64,000 nt of DNA from Oceanospirillum sediminis (GCF_014164585.1 NZ_JACJFM010000001.1:186001-250000), one strand, 5' to 3'; positions 1 through 9,395 are shown, counted from the first letter of the stretch. Notes: generated by a model from the letters alone, not told the origin. Numbers and translations are program-made.

Positions 1-855
1 GAGCTGAAGAAAAAAGGCGCAGATATCAGCGTGAACTATCAGCCAGGTGGTGCGCTGGGTGACTGGGCGTCGATCTTTGAACAGAGCATGGAAGGCGTAG
101 TGCCGATGACCATGAGTTTCGGTGCCTCAGAATACGATCCGCGTCTGGATCTGTCCTGGCTGAGCTACGTGGTGGATGACTGGAAAGAAGCCCGCGAAGT
201 GTATGGTCCGAATGGCAAGATGACCGAGATCTACAATGAGATTCTGGGTGATCTGGATCTGGAAGTGCTGGGTATTATCCCGACCGGCTTTGGCTCTATT
301 GCCACTCGTAAAGGGGTAGAAGATGTTCCCACAAACTTCCCGGCTGATGGTAAAGGAATCAAGATTCGTGTACCGCCTATTCCGATCGGTATCGAGCGCT
401 TCAAGAGCTTTGGTTTCACTCCGGTTCCTCTGCCATTCTCTGAGCTGTATACCGCGCTTCAGTTAGGCACTATTGATGCCCGTGCCACAGCGCCTTCTGT
501 TGAAATCTGGCAGATGCGTGATGTGATCGAAAGCTACATCCTGACTAAGGATTACTTTGAGCACGCGTTCTGGGTGGTAAATAAGTCCTGGCTGGAAGAT
601 CTGCCGACAGACGATCGCAAAAAGCTGCTGGCAGCGGCTGACACAACAATGGCTAAAGTCTGGGATGAAGCTCAGTCCATTGATGAAGGCTTCCTGAAGA
701 AAGTACGTGAAGCCGGTGTGAAAGTTGTTGAACTGAGTCCTGAAGATATGGCGAAAGCGAAGAAAACGCTGTACGCCGAAGAGTGGCCTTTCATGGAGAA
801 AACGGTCGGACCGGAGATCATGGGCATGATGCGCAAGATCGCAGGTATCAACTGA
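1..855 (+). CDS. TRAP transporter substrate-binding protein (DctP family), 5' end outside window
   Basis: Periplasmic receptor of a TRAP transporter, which captures a small organic anion or zwitterion for sodium-driven import. The frame is open from base 1 (Glu-Leu-Lys-Lys-Lys-Gly), and roughly the first 55 residues, including the signal peptide, lie upstream of the window, judged by alignment with the full paralogue at 3487-4506. The two share long blocks such as DWASIFEQSMEGVVPM and EIWQMRDV, and end in the same MGMMR-IAGIN tail. They differ at many positions in between, unlike their permease partners, so substrate range may differ. The substrate cannot be read from the sequence; taurine or another organosulfonate is a guess from the neighbourhood. 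Confidence 0.9.
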   Translation, partial: ELKKKGADISVNYQPGGALGDWASIFEQSMEGVVPMTMSFGASEYDPRLDLSWLSYVVDDWKEAREVYGPNGKMTEIYNEILGDLDLEVLGIIPTGFGSIATRKGVEDVPTNFPADGKGIKIRVPPIPIGIERFKSFGFTPVPLPFSELYTALQLGTIDARATAPSVEIWQMRDVIESYILTKDYFEHAFWVVNKSWLEDLPTDDRKKLLAAADTTMAKVWDEAQSIDEGFLKKVREAGVKVVELSPEDMAKAKKTLYAEEWPFMEKTVGPEIMGMMRKIAGIN

Positions 856-974
856 TCCATAACGCTATCGTCTGAACCCTTCTTGTATCCCCTGCTGTGA
901 CATCGGTTGATTACGGAGCAGCCTCTGGCGCAGCCGGGGATACTTCCCGGAAAGTGTTAATCAGGATCAGTACC

Positions 975-1772
975 ATGTCTGATGAAAAACGTTCCCCTGC
1001 ACATTCGGTGGGCGACGCCAGGATCTACGATTATGATCCTGAACTCAGCTCACACCCTGCACCTCCTCACCTGCATGCTGTGCCAGATCAGGCTGAAAGC
1101 CCGATAGACAGCTATCTGATGCGCTTTGAACAGCTGCTGAATAAAACTTTTCGCGCAATGATGATGCTGATCTGCCTGTCACTGACCGGTCTCATGTTTG
1201 CCCAGGTGATCATGCGCTATGTCCTGGAGTCACCTTTTACCGGCATCGAAGAGATGTCCATTCTGCTGGCGGTCTGGGTCTATTTTCTGGGTATGGGTTA
1301 TGCCACCCGTGAACGGGAGCATATCCACGGTGGCATTGTCAGCCTGGTGGTAAAAGATCCACAGAAAATCGCTTTTATTCGCTTTGTCGGTTCACTGATC
1401 TGCATGATGGCGGCCTGTGTATTCGGTTATTTCGCCTATAAATATGCACTGAAAGAGATCACCCGAGGGCGTGTCAGTACCAATATGCGCTGGCCTCGTG
1501 GTTTGTGGAGCGCCAGCATGATTGTCGGTTTTGCCATGATGGTGGGCTACTTTCTGCTGGAGACCATCAGTGAATACCGTGGCCTGATCAGAATGAGACT
1601 GTCTTTTAAAAGAGCACAGCAGAGTGAACAGACATCTGCGGTATCAACTTCACCGACACCTGATTCAGTTATGCAGAATGAGAGCTTGTTCTCTCAGGTT
1701 AATGCCAGTGAAAGCGGTGATGAATCAGCCAGAACAAAATCTGAACGTCAGCCTGACAGTCAGGAGATTTAA
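975..1772 (+). CDS. TRAP transporter small permease (DctQ family)
   Basis: Four-helix inner-membrane subunit that pairs with the DctM permease at 1775. I chose the ATG at 975 because the protein then begins MSDEK, parallel to the MSNEK start of the paralogue at 4644, and a purine-rich AGGATCAG precedes it; the frame is open further upstream to 897. Residues 1-55 form an unusually long polar cytoplasmic leader (IYDYDPELSSHP). Helices follow from about residue 58, with the typical RYVLESPFTGIEE and REREHIHGG loops. The C-terminal tail after the last helix is long, Ser/Gln/Glu-rich and about 26 residues longer than in the second copy. Confidence 0.9.
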   Translation: MSDEKRSPAHSVGDARIYDYDPELSSHPAPPHLHAVPDQAESPIDSYLMRFEQLLNKTFRAMMMLICLSLTGLMFAQVIMRYVLESPFTGIEEMSILLAVWVYFLGMGYATREREHIHGGIVSLVVKDPQKIAFIRFVGSLICMMAACVFGYFAYKYALKEITRGRVSTNMRWPRGLWSASMIVGFAMMVGYFLLETISEYRGLIRMRLSFKRAQQSEQTSAVSTSPTPDSVMQNESLFSQVNASESGDESARTKSERQPDSQEI

Positions 1773-1774
1773 CG

Positions 1775-3076
1775 ATGACTCTGTTTTTAATTTCTATGCT
1801 GGTGGTCGTCATCCTGATTCTGGTGGAGATCCCGGTGGCCTTTGCTTTTGGTATTGGCGCTGTGATGTTTGCCTATACCACAGGCAATAATATTTCTTTT
1901 CTGATTCCCCACGGTTTTAAAACCGCCAGTGGTTTTGCCCTGTTGGCGCTGCCACTGTTTATTTTTGCCGGTTTGTTGATGGCAGAAGGCGGTATCTCGG
2001 AGCGGTTGCTGAACTTTGTTAACTCGATTGTCGGGCGAATCAAAGGTGGCCTGGGTGCTGTAACCGTACTGACATGTGCCCTGTTTGGTGCGATTTCAGG
2101 CAGCTCTTCTGCAGCAATTGCAGCGGTTGGTCAGATCATGATTCCTCGTATGATCCGGGAAGGTTATCCTGAGGGCCACGCTACCGCGCTGGTGGCCTGT
2201 TCATCAGTACTGGCGCTGCTGATTCCGCCCAGTATCCCTATGATCGTGTTTTCCATCACCGGTGGTCTGTCTGTGGGAGCAGCCTTTCTGTCGACCATTA
2301 TTCCGGGCATTCTGCTGACCATTATCTACTGTGTACTCAATATGTGGTTCCTGCGTAATGATACCCGGATCAAAGTGGATAAACCTCTGCCATTTAAACA
2401 GGCGGCAAAAGGTGTGGTCGACAGTGGTTACCATGCCGCATTTGCCTTGTTGATGCCGCTGATTATTCTGGGAGCGATCTACAGCGGTATCGCCACCCCG
2501 ACGGAAGCGGCAGCTATTGCGGTGATCTATGCCATCCCGGTGGGTATGTTTATCTACAAGGGGATGTCTCTGAGAAGCCTGGGGTCCGTGACGGTGCGTG
2601 CCGTAACCATGACCGGTTCTATTATGGCGGTACTCTTTTTTCTGTTTATCATGAGTCGCGCCATGATTCTGGAGCAGGTGCCCCGTGATCTGGCCACGGC
2701 ACTGCTGCAGATTTCAGAGAACAAATACGTTCTGCTGCTGTTAATTAACCTGCTGCTGCTGTTAATTGGCATGATTGTGGATGATATTTCAGGCAGTGTA
2801 CTGGCTGCGATTATCTTCCTCCCGATCATTAATGAGCTGGGTATTGATCCGATTCATTTTGCGGCGGTTGTCGGGGTAAACCTGGGGCTGGGTAATGTCT
2901 CGCCTCCTTGCGCGCCGATGCTCTATATGGCCGGTGGAGTCAGTAAACTGTCGCTGGATCGCTATATCACACCGACCCTGAAGTTCCTGTGTTTTGGCCA
3001 CCTGCCGATGGTGTTCCTGGTGACTTTTGTACCAGAACTATCGCTGTTCCTGCCGAAACTGCTGATGGGATATTAA
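1775..3076 (+). CDS. TRAP transporter large permease (DctM family)
   Basis: Large ion-coupled permease, 433 residues and wholly hydrophobic with about 12 helices, the usual size for DctM. It starts 2 bp after the dctQ stop, so the two are translationally linked. Family landmarks include the glycine/serine-rich GAISGSSSAAIAAVGQ loop and SPPCAPMLYMA near the end. By eye it differs from the copy at 5367-6668 by a single residue (Ile6 versus Leu6), with mostly silent nucleotide changes. The two receptors are much less alike, which points to recent gene conversion or strong constraint on the permease. Confidence 0.93.
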   Translation: MTLFLISMLVVVILILVEIPVAFAFGIGAVMFAYTTGNNISFLIPHGFKTASGFALLALPLFIFAGLLMAEGGISERLLNFVNSIVGRIKGGLGAVTVLTCALFGAISGSSSAAIAAVGQIMIPRMIREGYPEGHATALVACSSVLALLIPPSIPMIVFSITGGLSVGAAFLSTIIPGILLTIIYCVLNMWFLRNDTRIKVDKPLPFKQAAKGVVDSGYHAAFALLMPLIILGAIYSGIATPTEAAAIAVIYAIPVGMFIYKGMSLRSLGSVTVRAVTMTGSIMAVLFFLFIMSRAMILEQVPRDLATALLQISENKYVLLLLINLLLLLIGMIVDDISGSVLAAIIFLPIINELGIDPIHFAAVVGVNLGLGNVSPPCAPMLYMAGGVSKLSLDRYITPTLKFLCFGHLPMVFLVTFVPELSLFLPKLLMGY

Positions 3077-3198
3077 TCCGACAGAACGTTCATATTTTAT
3101 AGGGGCTGTTTTATATGTTTTTTATCGTTTTTTTATAGGAGCTGTTTGTTTTCAGATTCTGGTTTGTCGGGGTTCTGTAAGGGAACTCCATAAGGATT

Positions 3199-3231
3199 GC
3201 CCGGACTGGTAGCGGAAAATCCGGTCCGGGC
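3199..3231 (+). terminator. Hairpin after first TRAP operon
   Basis: GCCCGGACTGG pairs with CCGGTCCGGGC apart from one mismatch, around a 12-base loop. It lies about 120 bp after the dctM stop. No uridine run follows, so it may be a Rho-assisted terminator or a 3'-end stabiliser rather than a classic intrinsic terminator. Confidence 0.5.
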
Positions 3232-3339
3232 GTTATGTCCCGCAAGCTATTGCCACCGCTGCAGTGGTATTTTCCCCTTCTCAGGAAGCCTTTTCTTTCC
3301 GGTATTCTTACTTCATTGATTATGTGAATAAAAATAATT

Positions 3340-3359
3340 AGTTAAATAAATATTTAACT
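3340..3359. promoter_or_regulatory. Perfect 8-bp inverted repeat upstream of second TRAP operon
   Basis: AGTTAAAT, four bases, then ATTTAACT, in an AT-rich stretch 130 bp before the dctP start at 3487. The short symmetric layout suits a dimeric regulator operator. The regulator is unknown, and chance in AT-rich DNA is possible. Confidence 0.35.
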
Positions 3360-3486
3360 GAATGCAAGGCATTTCAAATTTATCCAAACCATTGCCTCTC
3401 ACAGAATAGCCTGAGCCTCAGCAGACGCGAGATTCAATACCTCCTGGGGCATACGAGCAGGCCATAACAAAAACACAGAGGTCATC

Positions 3487-4506
3487 ATGATAATTAGAAA
3501 TACCTTCAAATCTGTCCTGTCTGCCTGTGCAATCACAGCAGCACTGACACTCCCTGCCGCTAACGTGGCGCACGCTGGCGATGATTTTATGCTGGCACAT
3601 GCTTACCCTTCTGATCATATCTTTCACCTGACATCTGAAACCTTTATGTCCCAGATGAAGAAGAAAGGCTCTGATCTGGAGGTTGATTACCATCCGGGTG
3701 GAGATCTGGGTGACTGGGCTTCTATCTTTGAGCAGAGTATGGAAGGCGTTGTGCCTATGTCTCTGACGTTTGCCGCCTCTGAGTTTGACCCACGACTGGA
3801 TCTGTCCTGGCTGGGTTACGTGGTGGATAACTGGGATGATGCCCGTAAAGTGTATGGCCCGGGCGGTAAAATGTCCGGCGTTTACAACGAAATCATGGCG
3901 GATCTGGACCTGGTGGTACTGGGGACTATTCCGACCGGTTTTGGTTCAGTGGCTATCCGCAAAGACGTAGGCAAAGTGCCGGTTAATTTCCCTGAAGATA
4001 CTAAAGGCATCAAGATGCGTGTGCCACCGGTGCCAATCGGTATTGAGCGCTTCAAGAACTGGGGTTTCACTGCGGTGCCTATGCCGTTCTCTGAACTGTA
4101 CACTGCGTTGCAGCTGGGTACGGTAGACGGTCGTGCATTTGGTCCATCCGTTGAGATCTGGCAGATGCGTGACGTACTGTCTGCTTACATTCTAACCCGT
4201 GACTACTTTGAACATGCGTTCTGGGTGGTTAACAAGTCCTGGCTGGAAGATCTGCCAGCAGATGAGCGTGAGAAACTGCTGGCTGCAGCTGATGAAACTC
4301 TGAATCAGATCTGGGATAAAGCCCAGGCGGTAGACGAAGGCTTCCTGAAACAGGTACGTGATGCCGGTATCCAGGTGGTTGAGCTGAAGCCAGAGCAACT
4401 GGCAAAAGCCAAACAGCTGCTGTACACCAACGAATGGCCGTTTATGGAAGAGATCGTTGGGCCTGAGATCATGGGCATGATGCGCGAAATCGCTGGCATC
4501 AACTGA
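3487..4506 (+). CDS. TRAP transporter substrate-binding protein (DctP family), second copy
   Basis: Complete 339-residue periplasmic receptor. The ATG at 3487 gives a signal peptide (basic MIIRNTFK, hydrophobic core, cleavage near AHA at about residue 30), then the DctP fold with the FMLAHAYPSDH start. It heads the second TRAP operon (dctP-dctQ-dctM, 3487-6668), which is a tandem paralogue of the operon at the window start. Arg171-region residues in RVPPVPIGIERFK correspond to the conserved ligand-clamping arginine region of the family. The ligand is unknown. The downstream aldehyde dehydrogenase suggests a compound degraded through a semialdehyde. Confidence 0.92.
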   Translation: MIIRNTFKSVLSACAITAALTLPAANVAHAGDDFMLAHAYPSDHIFHLTSETFMSQMKKKGSDLEVDYHPGGDLGDWASIFEQSMEGVVPMSLTFAASEFDPRLDLSWLGYVVDNWDDARKVYGPGGKMSGVYNEIMADLDLVVLGTIPTGFGSVAIRKDVGKVPVNFPEDTKGIKMRVPPVPIGIERFKNWGFTAVPMPFSELYTALQLGTVDGRAFGPSVEIWQMRDVLSAYILTRDYFEHAFWVVNKSWLEDLPADEREKLLAAADETLNQIWDKAQAVDEGFLKQVRDAGIQVVELKPEQLAKAKQLLYTNEWPFMEEIVGPEIMGMMREIAGIN

Positions 4507-4643
4507 TCCGTTATTGCTTCGATTATTCCCGGTATCCGGCTGCTTCAGGTTCACCTCTTAAGTCTCTGCGCTGCAGAGCTTAACTCGCCAGAATCTGAAA
4601 TGGCCGGGTGCTTCCCGGAACTTTCTGATCAGGATCAGCCACG

Positions 4644-5363
4644 ATGTCCAATGAAAAAAACACCTCTGCTTCCTCTGTGGGTGAGACCCGGATCTATGAT
4701 TACGATCCAGATCTCAGCTCACATCCTGTATCTCCCCATTTACATGCAATACCAAACCAGGCGGAAAGCCGGGTTGATAGCTACCTGATACGTTTTGAAC
4801 AGGTGCTGAACAAACTTTTCCGCACAATGATGTTACTGACCTGTCTGGGACTGGCCGGACTGATGTTCACTCAGGTGATTATGCGTTATGTGCTGGAATC
4901 ACCTTTTACCGGCATTGAAGAAGTCTCCATTCTGCTGGCAGTCTGGGTCTATTTTCTGGGTATGGGCTATGCCACCCGCGAACGGGAGCATATCCATGGC
5001 GGTATTGTTAGTCTGATGGTGAAAGATCCACAGAAAATCGCCTTTATCCGCTTTGTCGGTTCGCTGATCTGTATGATCGCGGCCTGTGTTTTTGGCTATT
5101 TCGCCTATAAATACGCCTTGAAAGAGATCACCCGAGGGCGTGTCAGTACCAATATGCGCTGGCCTCGTGGTTTGTGGAGCGCCAGCATGATTGTCGGTTT
5201 TGCCATGATGGTGGGCTACTTTCTGCTGGAAACCATTAATGAATACCGGGGGCTGGTTAAAAACGCCCGTTTACGTCGCCAGCAACAAAGTGAGACATCT
5301 GCCACACCGGCAGCCAGTCAGACTGCCTCGCTGACGAAGCAACCAGAAAGCCCGGAGGTCTGA
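4644..5363 (+). CDS. TRAP transporter small permease (DctQ family), second copy
   Basis: 239-residue four-helix subunit. The start at ATG 4644 follows a purine-rich AGGATCAGCC. It has the same unusual polar leader (IYDYDPDLSSHP) as the copy at 975. The first and last thirds have diverged, but the DNA for KEITRGRVSTNMRWPRGLW and the following helix is identical to the first copy over more than 100 bp, marking one edge of a conversion tract. The C-terminal tail is shorter (TPAASQTASLTKQPESPEV). It ends 3 bp before dctM. Confidence 0.9.
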   Translation: MSNEKNTSASSVGETRIYDYDPDLSSHPVSPHLHAIPNQAESRVDSYLIRFEQVLNKLFRTMMLLTCLGLAGLMFTQVIMRYVLESPFTGIEEVSILLAVWVYFLGMGYATREREHIHGGIVSLMVKDPQKIAFIRFVGSLICMIAACVFGYFAYKYALKEITRGRVSTNMRWPRGLWSASMIVGFAMMVGYFLLETINEYRGLVKNARLRRQQQSETSATPAASQTASLTKQPESPEV

Positions 5364-5366
5364 TCC

Positions 5367-6668
5367 ATGACGCTGTTTTTACTTTCCATGCTGGTGGTCG
5401 TCATCCTGATTCTGGTGGAGATCCCGGTGGCCTTTGCTTTTGGTATTGGCGCTGTGATGTTTGCCTATACCACAGGCAATAATATTTCTTTTCTGATACC
5501 CCACGGTTTTAAAACCGCCAGTGGTTTTGCCCTGCTGGCGCTGCCACTGTTTATTTTTGCCGGTTTGCTGATGGCAGAAGGCGGCATCTCGGAACGGTTG
5601 CTGAACTTTGTTAACTCGATTGTCGGGCGCATCAAAGGCGGTCTGGGGGCTGTAACCGTACTGACCTGTGCCCTGTTCGGTGCGATTTCAGGCAGCTCTT
5701 CTGCAGCAATTGCAGCGGTTGGTCAGATCATGATTCCTCGTATGATCCGGGAAGGTTATCCTGAGGGCCACGCTACCGCGCTGGTGGCCTGTTCATCAGT
5801 ACTGGCGCTGCTGATTCCGCCCAGTATCCCTATGATCGTGTTTTCCATCACCGGTGGTCTGTCTGTGGGCGCAGCCTTTCTGTCGACCATTATTCCGGGC
5901 ATTCTGCTGACCATTATCTACTGTGTACTCAATATGTGGTTCCTGCGTAATGATACCCGGATCAAAGTGGATAAACCTCTGCCATTTAAACAGGCGGCAA
6001 AAGGTGTGGTCGACAGTGGTTACCATGCCGCATTTGCCTTGTTGATGCCGCTGATTATTCTGGGAGCGATCTACAGCGGTATCGCCACCCCGACGGAAGC
6101 GGCGGCTATTGCAGTGATCTATGCCATCCCGGTGGGGATGTTTATCTATAAAGGGATGTCTCTGAGAAGCCTGGGGTCTGTGACCGTTCGTGCTGTAACC
6201 ATGACCGGTTCTATCATGGCGGTACTCTTTTTCCTGTTTATCATGAGTCGCGCCATGATTCTGGAGCAGGTGCCTCGTGATCTGGCAACGGCACTGCTGC
6301 AGATCTCAGAGAACAAATATGTTCTGCTGCTGTTGATTAACCTGCTACTGCTGTTAATCGGCATGATTGTGGATGATATTTCAGGCAGTGTGCTGGCAGC
6401 GATTATCTTCCTGCCGATCATTAATGAGCTGGGTATTGATCCGATTCACTTTGCGGCGGTTGTCGGGGTGAACCTGGGGCTGGGTAATGTTTCACCGCCT
6501 TGTGCGCCCATGCTCTATATGGCCGGCGGGGTCAGTAAGCTATCGCTGGATCGCTATATCACACCGACCCTGAAGTTCCTGTGTTTTGGCCATCTGCCGA
6601 TGGTGTTCCTGGTGACTTTTGTACCAGAGCTATCGCTATTCCTGCCAAAACTGCTGATGGGATATTAA
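5367..6668 (+). CDS. TRAP transporter large permease (DctM family), second copy
   Basis: 433-residue permease, by eye identical in protein sequence to the copy at 1775-3076 apart from residue 6. The DNA is almost identical through the first half; silent third-position differences become more frequent in the second half (after about 6100). Function: sodium-coupled import in concert with the DctQ at 4644 and the receptor at 3487. Because the permeases are interchangeable in sequence, either receptor could in principle dock with either permease. Confidence 0.93.
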   Translation: MTLFLLSMLVVVILILVEIPVAFAFGIGAVMFAYTTGNNISFLIPHGFKTASGFALLALPLFIFAGLLMAEGGISERLLNFVNSIVGRIKGGLGAVTVLTCALFGAISGSSSAAIAAVGQIMIPRMIREGYPEGHATALVACSSVLALLIPPSIPMIVFSITGGLSVGAAFLSTIIPGILLTIIYCVLNMWFLRNDTRIKVDKPLPFKQAAKGVVDSGYHAAFALLMPLIILGAIYSGIATPTEAAAIAVIYAIPVGMFIYKGMSLRSLGSVTVRAVTMTGSIMAVLFFLFIMSRAMILEQVPRDLATALLQISENKYVLLLLINLLLLLIGMIVDDISGSVLAAIIFLPIINELGIDPIHFAAVVGVNLGLGNVSPPCAPMLYMAGGVSKLSLDRYITPTLKFLCFGHLPMVFLVTFVPELSLFLPKLLMGY

Positions 6669-6704
6669 ACGACAATAAATATGATCTGTTGATGATCAGA
6701 ACAT

Positions 6705-6734
6705 GACCTGAACCCGGATTGACGGGTTCAGGTC
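6705..6734 (+). terminator. Perfect 11-bp stem after second TRAP operon
   Basis: GACCTGAACCC, an 8-base loop, then GGGTTCAGGTC, 37 bp after the dctM stop. No T-run follows, so transcription may partly continue into the dehydrogenase gene at 6945. Confidence 0.6.
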
Positions 6735-6944
6735 TGCCTATTCCTGCATTAACGATACTTTCCGATTACTTTCTTGCCCTGATAACAGAGGGCGTTTTAC
6801 CTGGAACTACAGATCTGAACACTGTGGGTCTACGGTCATTGTCTGCTGCGAATTTATATTGAGGTCATTAATCAATAAGCGTGAATCTCTGTGGCACTGC
6901 ATGCCGGAGGTTCCCTGATCAACCTGCGATACAGGAACGAATAA

Positions 6945-8474
6945 ATGACCTCTTACATCAAAATAAAAAACCATATCAATGGTCAGTGGCTGGACGAAAC
7001 CAATGGCCAGTATGAGCCGCTGAAGAACCCGTCCACCGGTGCTGTAATTGGCGAAGTCCCTCTGTCTTCTGTTGAAACCTCCCGTGCCGCTGTTGCGGCA
7101 GCCGCAGACGCTTTTCCTGCCTGGAGTGCCACGCCTCTGCCAAAACGTATGGACTACATCTTTAAGATGCAGCAGGCGATGAAAGACAACCTGGAGATGC
7201 TGGCAGAATCTATTGCAGTTGATCAGGCTAAACATATCGCTGAGGCTCGTGGTGAAGTCGGCCGTGTGATAGAAATTCTGCAGATGGCGTGTACGATTCC
7301 AGCACTGATTCAAGGTGAGACAGTTCAGGGTATCGCCAACAATATCAATGGCCGTCTGATCAAAGCACCACTGGGTGTATTCTGTGGTGTGGCACCATTT
7401 AATTTCCCGGCACTGGTATTCGGTTGGTTTATCCCATTTGCCATCGGCACCGGCAACACCTTCGTGTACAAGCCTTCGACCGAATCACCACTGTTTATGC
7501 AGAAGATGATGCAACTGCTGGTGGATATCGGTCTGCCTGATGGCGTGGTAAACATCGTTCATGGTGACCGCGAAGCGGTTGAAGCCTGGTACGACGATGA
7601 CAACGTCGCCGGTGTATGTCTGGTGGGTTCGACACCAACCGCCAAGGCTATTGCCGAAGGCTGTGGTCGTCATGGTAAGAAGACCATGCTGCTGGGTGGT
7701 GCGAAAAACTTCGCCGCAGTCATGGAAGATGCGCCGATGGATCTGATGATCGAGAACATCCTGATGTCCGGTTACGGCTCTGCCGGTCAGCGTTGTCTGG
7801 CGATCTCAAATATTGCTGTTGTACCAGAGATCTATGACGAGTTTATCGAGCGTCTGCTAGAAGCTTCCAGGACTGTTAAAGTGGGTGATGCGATGGACCC
7901 GGATGCCTTTATGGGCCCCGTCATCTCCGCGAAAGCAAAAGCCCGTGTGGAAAACTATATCGAAATCGGTCAGAAAGAGGGAGCAACTCTGCTGCTGGAT
8001 GGTCGTAACCCCGATGTGGCTGATGCCAACAAAGACGGCTATTTTGTTGGCCCAACCATCTTTACCGATGTGACGCCATGTATGCAGATCGCTCGTGAAG
8101 AGATCTTCGGCCCTGTACTGAGTATTATGAAAGTGGGCTGTATCAATGGTGCTCTGCGCGCGATCAAGAATCATGAGATGGGTAATGGTGCAGTGATCTT
8201 TACTCAGAACAGTTTCTATACCGAGAAATTTATCAACGAAGCGGATGTGGGCATGGTTGGTGTTAACGTCGGTATCTGTGCACCACACCCTTACCTGCCA
8301 TTTGGTGGTATCAAGGGTTCTCTGGTCGGCAACAACAAGGTTCAGGGTAAAGATGCGGTCGACTTTTTTACTCAGAACAAGGTGGCAACGGTACGTGTGG
8401 TTGATCCTAAAGCAGGTCAGCAAGCACCTGCTGCAGCGGGCGATTCTAACGTGCGTAGCTGTGTGGCCAGCTAA
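6945..8474 (+). CDS. Methylmalonate-semialdehyde dehydrogenase family protein (CoA-acylating type)
   Basis: Aldehyde dehydrogenase of the MmsA/IolA family, which oxidises a (methyl)malonate semialdehyde or related aldehyde with NAD and CoA. It is 509 residues long and has the family's AGQRC motif with catalytic Cys284, the GVFCGVAPFNFP segment of the cofactor site, and LGGAKNF. It starts at ATG 6945 after an AGGAACG site and lies 276 bp after the TRAP operon, so it may be served by that transporter. Substrates such as malonate semialdehyde (from beta-alanine) or a sulfonated aldehyde are possible; I cannot choose. A decamer at 6801-6810 (CTGGAACTAC) loosely resembles the candidate TauR boxes. 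Confidence 0.85.
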   Translation: MTSYIKIKNHINGQWLDETNGQYEPLKNPSTGAVIGEVPLSSVETSRAAVAAAADAFPAWSATPLPKRMDYIFKMQQAMKDNLEMLAESIAVDQAKHIAEARGEVGRVIEILQMACTIPALIQGETVQGIANNINGRLIKAPLGVFCGVAPFNFPALVFGWFIPFAIGTGNTFVYKPSTESPLFMQKMMQLLVDIGLPDGVVNIVHGDREAVEAWYDDDNVAGVCLVGSTPTAKAIAEGCGRHGKKTMLLGGAKNFAAVMEDAPMDLMIENILMSGYGSAGQRCLAISNIAVVPEIYDEFIERLLEASRTVKVGDAMDPDAFMGPVISAKAKARVENYIEIGQKEGATLLLDGRNPDVADANKDGYFVGPTIFTDVTPCMQIAREEIFGPVLSIMKVGCINGALRAIKNHEMGNGAVIFTQNSFYTEKFINEADVGMVGVNVGICAPHPYLPFGGIKGSLVGNNKVQGKDAVDFFTQNKVATVRVVDPKAGQQAPAAAGDSNVRSCVAS

Positions 8475-8538
8475 CTGTTTTAACCCACAGAGTTAATCGA
8501 CTCTGCGAGTGAAACAGTAAGTGGCAAGTAGAAAAGGA

Positions 8539-8569
8539 AAGCCGTAGGCGATGCGCCCGCTTACGGCTT
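8539..8569. terminator. Hairpin between convergent mmsA-like and lysE-like genes
   Basis: AAGCCGTA and TACGGCTT form a perfect 8-bp stem with further GC pairing inside. A second small inverted repeat (CAGAGT/ACTCTG) lies at 8488-8505. The position between converging genes fits a two-way terminator. Confidence 0.55.
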
Positions 8570-8585
8570 GAAGAGTGATCGCTTA

Positions 8586-9227
8586 TCAACTTGCCAATAA
8601 CTTCATACCGATCAACAGCATCGCCCCACCTAATACCCTATCGATCCTGTGGCTCATCTGTTTAAAACGTTTATTGATCACCGGTGTGGATAACAGAACA
8701 ATCACCAGGGTAAACCAGCCGGAATGTATCGCTAAAATACAGCCTGCGTAGATCATCAGATGCTCAACCGGCATATCCGGTGACAGTACCAGTGTAAAAA
8801 GGGTCACAAAATACACCGGGGCTTTGGGGTTCAGCAGATCACAGATAAAACCCGCGCGGAAAATCTGCCAGTAAGAGTCTGTAAAAGGCACCCTGTCATG
8901 CTCGTCTGAGACCTGAGCGGGCTGCGCTCGTAACCCCTTAACCCCCAGATAGATCAGATAACCGCCTCCCATAAGCTGGATCGCCAACAACGCCTGCGCC
9001 GAACTGGCTAATACCGCTGCCAGCCCCAGTGCGGAATAGAGGATATGAATACTCAACCCGGATAAGGTGCCCGCCATAGAAACAAAACCGGCTTTTCTCC
9101 CTTTAGTCAGCGCCTCTTTAGAGATCAGCATAAAATCAGGTCCTGGGGACACCGTGGCAATAAAGTGAATAATGATCAACGTCAGCACACTGCCCAGCAA
9201 TGGACTATTAATCAGCAAATCGGCCAT
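8586..9227 (-). CDS. LysE/RhtB family amino-acid exporter
   Basis: 213-residue inner-membrane protein with about six helices. It has the RhtB/LysE hallmark near the N-terminus (SPGPDFMLISKEAL, the conserved PGP) and GLSIHILYSALG. It exports amino acids or homoserine-lactone-like compounds. The start at 9227 is supported by AGGAGAAAAAG just upstream. It is divergent from the Lrp/AsnC gene at 9396, a common pairing in which the regulator senses the amino acid and controls the exporter; here that is inference. The substrate is not determinable. Confidence 0.88.
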   Translation of the reverse strand: MADLLINSPLLGSVLTLIIIHFIATVSPGPDFMLISKEALTKGRKAGFVSMAGTLSGLSIHILYSALGLAAVLASSAQALLAIQLMGGGYLIYLGVKGLRAQPAQVSDEHDRVPFTDSYWQIFRAGFICDLLNPKAPVYFVTLFTLVLSPDMPVEHLMIYAGCILAIHSGWFTLVIVLLSTPVINKRFKQMSHRIDRVLGGAMLLIGMKLLAS

Positions 9228-9395
9228 CTTTTTCTCCTATCTATCTGTATTGAGCAGGTATATGCAATCACCGTCTCAGTACCTGTGAAGAACAAGTGAC
9301 ATCTGGCAGCGACAGAAAAAGTCTATCGGGATTGCCAGGAATAACCTTGCTATCTACACTCGATATCACACCCTGTCTAAAAGAATCCCCTACTA

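Larger units (their letters stand above)
3077..3486. other. Intergenic region between the two TRAP operons
   Basis: No convincing gene is seen in these 410 bp. The left part holds two near-repeats of TTATAGG(G/A)GCTGTTT (about 3098 and 3134) and a GC-rich hairpin at 3199-3231. The right part (3300-3400) is strongly AT-rich, contains a 20-bp inverted repeat at 3340-3359, and probably carries the promoter of the second TRAP operon. Confidence 0.6.
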
